Shown piece after piece: positions 58,240 to 64,000 of a stretch of 64,000 nt of DNA. The position numbers and the translations under genes were made by a program. The notes under the pieces are model-generated. The model was given only the letters and a program-made list of their open reading frames with translations, made no database searches and had not been told where the DNA came from. This stretch comes from Lycorma delicatula. Taxonomy: Eukaryota > Arthropoda > Insecta > Hemiptera > Fulgoridae. Every line of letters starts with the position of its first letter. Positions within the stretch are counted from its first letter, which is position 1. The stretch is from NCBI RefSeq assembly GCF_047948215.1, contig NC_134457.1, positions 15,660,626 through 15,724,625 of the forward strand, written 5' to 3'.

Positions 58240-58682
58240 TAGTTTTATAGTCCTTTTTTTACTGTTATGTGTTTGATTTTTAATTACATTTTCTTCTGTT
58301 ATCCGAGAAGGAGCCTTTTACACTCCTCTCGGAGTTCGTTAAATTTATTTCAATTTTATTTTGTTTATATATATTTAGTCTTTCCGTTATCCAAGTTGGG
58401 CCCTTTACATTTCTCTTGGACTTTGTTAAATTCTTTTTAGTTTTAGTTTTATTTTACGTTTTTAATTTTAGTCTTACTTCTAATTTTATTTTTATGACTG
58501 TGATACTAGTCTCTTTTAAAAAAAAGAAAGTTTAGCTCTGATATTAGTTGTAAGTTTTTGTTTTAATTTTTTAGTCTCAATGTTGTAGTTTTTTAGCTAT
58601 TTATTTATTTATTTTTTCTCAATAAAATTTTATATCCGGCCGATGATAACGCCTGGCGTTTTTCGCCCCCCTCCCCAAAAAA

Positions 58683-61207
58683 AAATAAGGAAATGAATGT
58701 ATAAATTATAAAAACTAATTTTAAGTTCAGAATTAAATAAACATCAGTATGGTACATTACAGAAAAGTGAATGTGTAATTGTGTTTCATGAATTTTTGGT
58801 ACATAATGAATATTTAAAAAAGAAAAAATTAATAAATAACTGATAATAGATGTTTATTTCTAACATCCTAAAATAAGTATTCATTCATCTACATAAATGT
58901 TTGGAAATAATGAATTGATTATATTGTACTTAAAATCATATTACTGTTGGTAATAAGTAATGCTATTTATACTTTTAAAAAAATAGAATTTTTTAAAAAA
59001 TTGTGTAGAATTCTGTTATTTTTATAAAAATTTTTAATTAATGAGTCACGTAAGAGGAAATTTTGAAACTGCAATTTACAGATGGCTGTCAGAATTTGTT
59101 AGATTATTTTTAAAAGAGAATCTTATATTGACTCATTTTGTTAAAATGGAATGAAAGAAGCTGCCCAAGTGACAAAAGTATAATTCCTATTTTAAACATT
59201 ATTTCTTTTCAAAATAATAATCATAAAATACATTTTCAGTACATTTATTTTACGCGATTTTCATGTAAATATAATAATTCTAAGACTACTAATGAAATTA
59301 AATCATTGTTATTTACAGTTTAGTGGAGAGAGCTTTCTTCAGATCATATGGTAATTTGTTTAAATAGCTTCTGAATATCAGAAGAGCACGTTAGAGCAGG
59401 CTAGAATGAGTTAGCTATGAGAGGAATTATTTTCTCTTAAGTTGACATCAGGGTCTCTGAAAGATTGTGTGATTTGTTATTGGATATTACAAATTCAAAC
59501 CTATTCTTAGCACTTAAAAAAGCATATTTCAGTTTTTACTTTTTTAGATTATATAAGATAGTCCTTACAGTTATAGTCTACATTTTATTTATAGCTAAGA
59601 GTGATGATAATTACACAAGTGAACACACATATATAGGTGTATATAATAATTATTTTAAAGCAATAGTATATTTTGTTATCTGTATTACACTTCTTTAAGT
59701 ATTAAATACTTTATCTTGATTTATGTGAAAAAATGAAGTTAAAGTTTTGAAAAAGTAACTTTTTTTAATTTTTTGAATATATTGTGTATATAAATATACT
59801 TTTGAAAGATTCATTAGAAGCTGTTATGACAGCTCCTCTGTTAGTGGCGCAGTTGGTAGAATTGTTGTTGATGGTATATATTTTGAAGTAATTAGGAAAT
59901 TCCTTTCGTACATTGTTGAATGTATTATTTTCATCTATGTTGTGTCAGTTCATTTAATTATTGTTTTTGTCAAATTTAGCATGATGATAAATTTAAAATT
60001 TTATAGTTTAAGCAAATTTTTTATTCTTTCTTGAAAAATTAAATATAGCAATTGATAATTTTAAATTCTAGTATATAAATTACTAATTTCTATAAAGTGA
60101 TTCACGGAGATTTATTCTGTTATGATAATTCAGCTGATGACTTCATTTCTTTCCAAATAAATATATCTTTCTTTTTTATATCTACATATACTACTCGTGT
60201 AATGAAAACTTTTATTTGAGTTAGTTTATACTAACATTCTAAGACACTGGCCTAGTTTATGAAATAGATAAAAAAAAAAAAATGCATAAACTTTAAAGTC
60301 CATTTGTAACTTTCTCTGTTATGAAAATCTTGTTATAGGAACAAAAACTCTCCATCTCTTTGATGTCATTATAATGACATTTCACTATATAATTTGGCTG
60401 GCAGATGTTGAATTTATATTTATTATGGAATGCTTTTTTTATAAGTTCACTATTTCTTTATTTGAAGCTGCATACTGTTTATTCAGTTCAGAAAACTGTG
60501 TAATCTGAGCAGTTAGATTTATGTTATAGTGGCATTATGTTTGGTGCTTTTGTTTGTTTTTTCTGTTGGCTAAATTGTTATGCATTTTTTATTTTAATCT
60601 ACTCTTTTTTTATGTTTTATAATTTATCTTATATCAATGTATTTATTTAATTTTTGTTTAATTAGGATCTTAAGTGAATTTTATTTTTTATCTATATGAA
60701 CCTGGTAATGTGATTAAATTCAAATGATCATGGTTCTAAAAGCTGCAAGTCTGTGAGTGGTTAGATGGCCTGAGATGTTATAAATAAATCTCTTGTTATT
60801 GCTGGTTTTCTGTATGTTATAAATTTGTGCCTTTTTTGATTATTTGTTTATGTTGATTGCATATTTATTATCAAAGTTTTATATATTTTCTATCATTTTT
60901 TCCACAAGAAATGAAGAAGAATTTTTTCTGCATTTATGTAGTATGTTTTGTATTAGTGTAGTTATGTAGCATCCTAAAATACCCAGTGATATTGTGTTAG
61001 GTATTTAAATTATGTTAAGATTTTCACTGTAGTCATCAGCCACAGGGATATGTATCAATAATCCACAATTTGTAAAAATATTGCAGATTTGTGTTGTGTG
61101 GAATGTTTTAATTTATTATGTATAAGTTTACAAATTGTACTGAATTTTCTTTGTATTTTGAAGACATGATTGTGTAATTTGTATAAGGATGAGAGGCCTA
61201 GCTAACT
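58683..61207. other. No gene recognised; AT-rich
   Basis: No transposon protein was identified. A lone Pol III A-box-like stretch, TGGCGCAGTTGG, at 59845-59856 has no B box after it. Short open frames are AT-driven. Confidence 0.5.
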
Positions 61208-61512
61208 TTTCTATCTTTCTTTTTCCTGTTTAGCCTCCGGTAACTACCGTTTAGATAATTCTTCAGAGGATGAATGAGGATGATATGTATGAGTGTAAAT
61301 GAAGTGTAGTCTTGTACATTCTCAGTTTGACCATTCCTGAGATGTGTGGTTAATTGAAACCCAACCACCAAAGAACACCGGTACCCACGATCTAGTATTC
61401 AAATCCATGTAAAAATAACTGGCTTTACTAGGACTTGAACGCTGTAACTCTCGATTTCTAAATCAGCTGATTTGGGAAGACGCGTTAACCACTAGACCAA
61501 CCCGGTGGGTTT
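61208..61512 (-). mobile_element. tRNA-derived SINE, full length, with 15-bp target duplication
   Basis: 305 bp, the same family and orientation as 20169-20473. The head at 61512 reads CCCACCGGGTTGGTCTAGTG with TGGTTAACGCGTCTTCCC. The B-box region reads GCGTTCAAGTCC. The tail is the GGCTAAACAGGAAAAAGAAA block. The flanks GAGGCCTAGCTAACT (61193-61207) and GAGGTCTAGCTAACT (61513-61527) differ at one base. This is the best-preserved copy. Confidence 0.88.
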
Positions 61513-62702
61513 GAGGTCTAGCTAACTGAATGATTTTTTTGTGAAATCATATAGAATTTAATTTTAAAATTTGTTTTTTTTTTCATTGTATCAAAGTTTA
61601 GTAATACTTATTTTGATAAGTGTTAACTCTTCAAAACAACTTTTTTCTATCAACTTGATATTTAATGTATTCTTTATTGTGTCAACTTACTACAGTTTTT
61701 ATGAATGTTGTAAGTATTTTATCTTAAGTGTAATGGGTATCATGTATGTTATATTTATAACAAGATAAAATATAGCCGATAAACATTATCAGTAATATTT
61801 CAAAACTAGCTTATATTAATTTATAATACTATTTTGATATTGACATTTATACTTCAATTTAATAATATAATCTTGTTATTTGTGCAATATGTTTTACATT
61901 ATTTTTTTGTTTTTTATTTTTTTGTTACTTTTTTGGATATTTAACAAGAGACGACTGAATATTTTTGGTAAATATATGTAATTGATTTAATAATTATTGT
62001 AATTCAGTAAGACAACTTATTGTAATTCAGATTTTCAGTATATATGTAAGAAACATGGAGTTACTTCCTAGATAAGTAAAAATTGTTACTCCTTATCAAA
62101 TGAATTATATATTTTCACTGCTAAAGTATTTCTTGATAAGATATATATTTCATATTTAAAATATATAACACTGCATATCTTTCTATTAAATAGCATTCAA
62201 AAAAAATTTCTTAACCTTCCTGTATATTTGGCTGAATTTTAAAGCAAGAGTTCTCACTTAGGCTAACAGTGCAATCAGTCGACAATATTTCCTTCTTTCT
62301 TTAGTTACAGTTTTATATTACTTTCAATTGATGAGAATTATCTTGATTGTTGTGCTGATTTTAATGTTTTCATAAATATATTATTCCAAAAATAACATTA
62401 TTAATAATTTATAAAATACACCACATATTGTATGTATATTTACACATCATGTTAGAAGTATATCATCAAAGTACATGTTGATTATCTTATTTGTGTATAG
62501 TTTTTCCAATCTTCCAAGAACTTCTCACTCTCATATTTAGAGAATTCTAACAGAATTTTTACAATTTGATGCCATTTCACTAGACACTATTAACGCATTA
62601 TAAACTGGATGGTTACATTTAAAAATCATTCCTAATATGATTTAATCATTAACATTGTAGATGAAAAAAAAACTAGTGTAAACTGTATCAGTATATCATT
62701 TA
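61513..62702. other. No gene recognised; AT-rich
   Basis: Only AT-driven short open frames. No element ends or exon-like stretch were recognised. Confidence 0.5.
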
Positions 62703-63597
62703 TAAGGGTTGTTGGGAAAATTCTAGGTCTGTCACAGAGATGGTGCAAGTATTATGACCAAGTGATAATAATATTTGTTTAGTATGATCCTTTAGATGGT
62801 GTTCTGCAAAGTTACATACATTAGTTGCTTGTTTGTGGTGATCAAGTAAGGCAAACAAGTTTATACATTTTCTGTAAAAAAAAAAAAAAAAAAGTTAAAA
62901 ATTTAGGTTTGAGTTGTTATAAAGTATTTTGTTTTAAAAGTCTTAACCTCGATGAGCAAAAACAGTTAGACAATTTTTAACAGTTTAAACAATTTTTCCC
63001 CTTTGTTTTCAATGGTAAAAAGTGGGCTACTGAATTTAAACGTCTGTTTAATAGATTTGTTCTGAATGATGAACTACTGAGATGTCCAAAAGCTACTGTA
63101 ACTGATGAAATCATCATAAAAACCTGCAACACTGTGTTAAATGATTACCAACTGAAATATATGAGCTTGCTGATAACACAAACATCTCGGTAGATCATAT
63201 CCAGTATATTTTATATCATGTTTTGGGTACAAGACAGCTTTTCACTCAGTGGAGCACCTTGTTTATTAATAGTTAACCATAAACATGTTTGACTTTAGAC
63301 TTATTTAAGTCTATATTCTTTCCCATGTGCCAGATTTGGCCCCTAGCAATTACATTTTCTTCCCAAATATGAAGAAATATCTTGCTGGATGAAGATTAAC
63401 TTCAAATGATGAGGACGAAGCTGAGACAACTGCTTATTTTGCAGAGTTGGACAAATTCTATTATTCTGAATATATTAAAAAGTTGGAAAGTTGTTGACTA
63501 AATGTGTCAAATTGCAAGGTGATTATATTAAAAAAAAAGCTGAAAAATCTTGTGTTTTCTTTGTCAGGCTAAGAACTTTCCAAATGGTCCTTTTAAA
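62703..63597 (+). mobile_element. mariner transposon, internally deleted
   Basis: The left end reads TAAGGGTTGTTGGGAAAATT and CTAGGTCTGTCACAGAGATG. The right end reads TTTGTCAGGCTAAGAACTTT and CCAAATGGTCCTTTTAAATA, which is its inverted counterpart. Both ends are present but the interior (about 900 bp in total) lacks the central DDE region, so it is a non-autonomous derivative. The same family occurs at 18.6, 24.1, 27.2 and 29.5-35.7 kb. Confidence 0.8.
63020..63560 (+). pseudogene. mariner transposase remnant
   Basis: The N-terminus reads KWATEFKRLFNRFVLNDEL and a PKATVTDEIIIKTCNTVLND-like stretch, then YQLKYMSLLITQTSR. It jumps to a C-terminal part: GP..LHFLPKYEEISCWMK, TAYFAELDKFYYSEYIKKL-like (out of frame) and KCVKLQGDYI. 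The DETW and HQDNAPxH blocks are missing. Confidence 0.75.
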
Positions 63598-64000
63598 TAA
63601 TGTTTTCATTTAAAGTGCCATTTTTAAGAATAACAGAATTCCTTGCCAAGCTTATTAAGAAAAATGGAAATTAAGTGATTTCTTATTCCTTTTTTTATTG
63701 AATTGAATATATATTTGCATGTCAGCCATATCAAGTCCACTGCAATGCAAGTCATTTCCAGTACAACTGCCAGACAGTGACATTATCAATCTGTTCATTA
63801 TTGAACAGGTTATCTAATGAACATCATTACTTTCAGATAAAGGAGTTCTGACTAGTGCTGCTCATACTTTTTGTTCTATCTAATGCAGTGATTTGTAAAC
63901 TTTTTAATTCCAAGATTACTTTGTGGAGGCTTTCATTTTTAAAGCAGTTGATTGAATAACTTATTAGTACAAAGAGTAGTATTTTTTGGTATTTTTATGT
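63598..64000. other. No gene recognised
   Basis: AT-rich end of the window with nothing identifiable. Confidence 0.5.

Larger units (their letters stand above)
55620..58682 (+). mobile_element. I-clade LINE with two internal deletions
   Basis: The order is: GC-rich 5' UTR (about 55620-55890), ORF1 gag (55897-56907), RT palm and thumb (56910-57700), RNase H second half and C-terminus (57700-58239), 3' UTR, and an end ATATCCGGCCGATGATAAC with TTTTTCGCCCCCCTCCCC and an A tail near 58680. The endonuclease and RT fingers are missing between gag and RT, and the first half of RNase H is missing between thumb and C-terminus. The same family occurs at 4.4-9.55 kb and 13.5-14.3 kb. Confidence 0.8.

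Noticed and set aside
59845..59856. tRNA gene candidate with a good A box (TGGCGCAGTTGG)
   Set aside because: No B box, no cloverleaf partner sequence and no 3' acceptor stem; at most a tRNA-half or chance match.
59815..59880. Possible short exon reading EAVMTAPLLVAQLVELLL before a GTATAT
   Set aside because: Weak acceptor and donor, no homology, and the same bases give the tRNA-like A box; not enough evidence.

Overview
This window is eukaryotic nuclear DNA, almost certainly from an insect and possibly a hemipteran. The order is inferred only from the style of the repeats and no species is assigned. The evidence is an AT-rich background, long introns with GT-AG borders, a chitin-binding (CBM14) exon, and dense old mobile elements: R1-, I- and RTE-clade LINEs, mariner and other Tc1/mariner transposons, tRNA-headed SINEs, and Copia and Gypsy scraps. 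There is no operon structure, rRNA gene or CRISPR array.

The backbone of the window is one host gene on the + strand. Five exons (16286-16379, 22040-22161, 37380-37467, 42655-42833, 51453-51638) splice in frame into a 222-residue protein with a signal peptide and a KDEL-like C-terminus. I recognise it as the insect orthologue of CCDC134, an ER-resident secretory-pathway protein. Its four introns cover about 35 kb and are packed with transposons, mostly retroelements in antisense orientation. Two further host exons stand alone. One is a CBM14/peritrophin-A exon at 12229-12383. The other is a probable signal-peptide exon at 54476-54582. Their partner exons were not found.

Left flank (1-16 kb): the 3' end of an R1-clade LINE (1.9-3.2 kb); an I-clade LINE (4.4-9.55 kb) split by a nearly full-length antisense RTE LINE flanked by a 9-bp target duplication; the CBM14 exon; an exact 88-bp tandem duplication; a CR1/Jockey-like scrap; and an antisense I-clade gag abutting an antisense R1-clade 3' end, just upstream of CCDC134.

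Introns: intron 1 holds an I-clade 3' end with an RTE fragment inside it, a SINE, a mariner and a second SINE. Intron 2 holds two Tc1/mariner-like transposons in opposite orientation around a long TA repeat. It also holds a mariner split by a SINE and by a 5.2-kb R1-clade element with a perfect 16-bp target duplication; that element is itself a composite carrying the 3' tail of a second R1-clade family. Intron 3 holds a Tc1/mariner copy with long inverted repeats, a pogo/Tigger remnant, a Copia end, a BovB-like RTE end and an unclassified repeat. Intron 4 holds mariner-like remnants, the most complete copy of the second R1-clade family, and a 222-bp inverted-repeat MITE about 170 bp before the last exon.

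Right flank (51.6-64 kb): a Gypsy-type gag split by an R1-clade LINE with a 13-bp target duplication, the signal-peptide exon, an I-clade LINE with two internal deletions, a SINE and an internally deleted mariner. All transposon reading frames are broken, so the only apparently functional coding units are the host exons. I found no sign of an undescribed multi-gene system. The most unusual items are the composite LINE, the stacked insertions and the orphan host exons.
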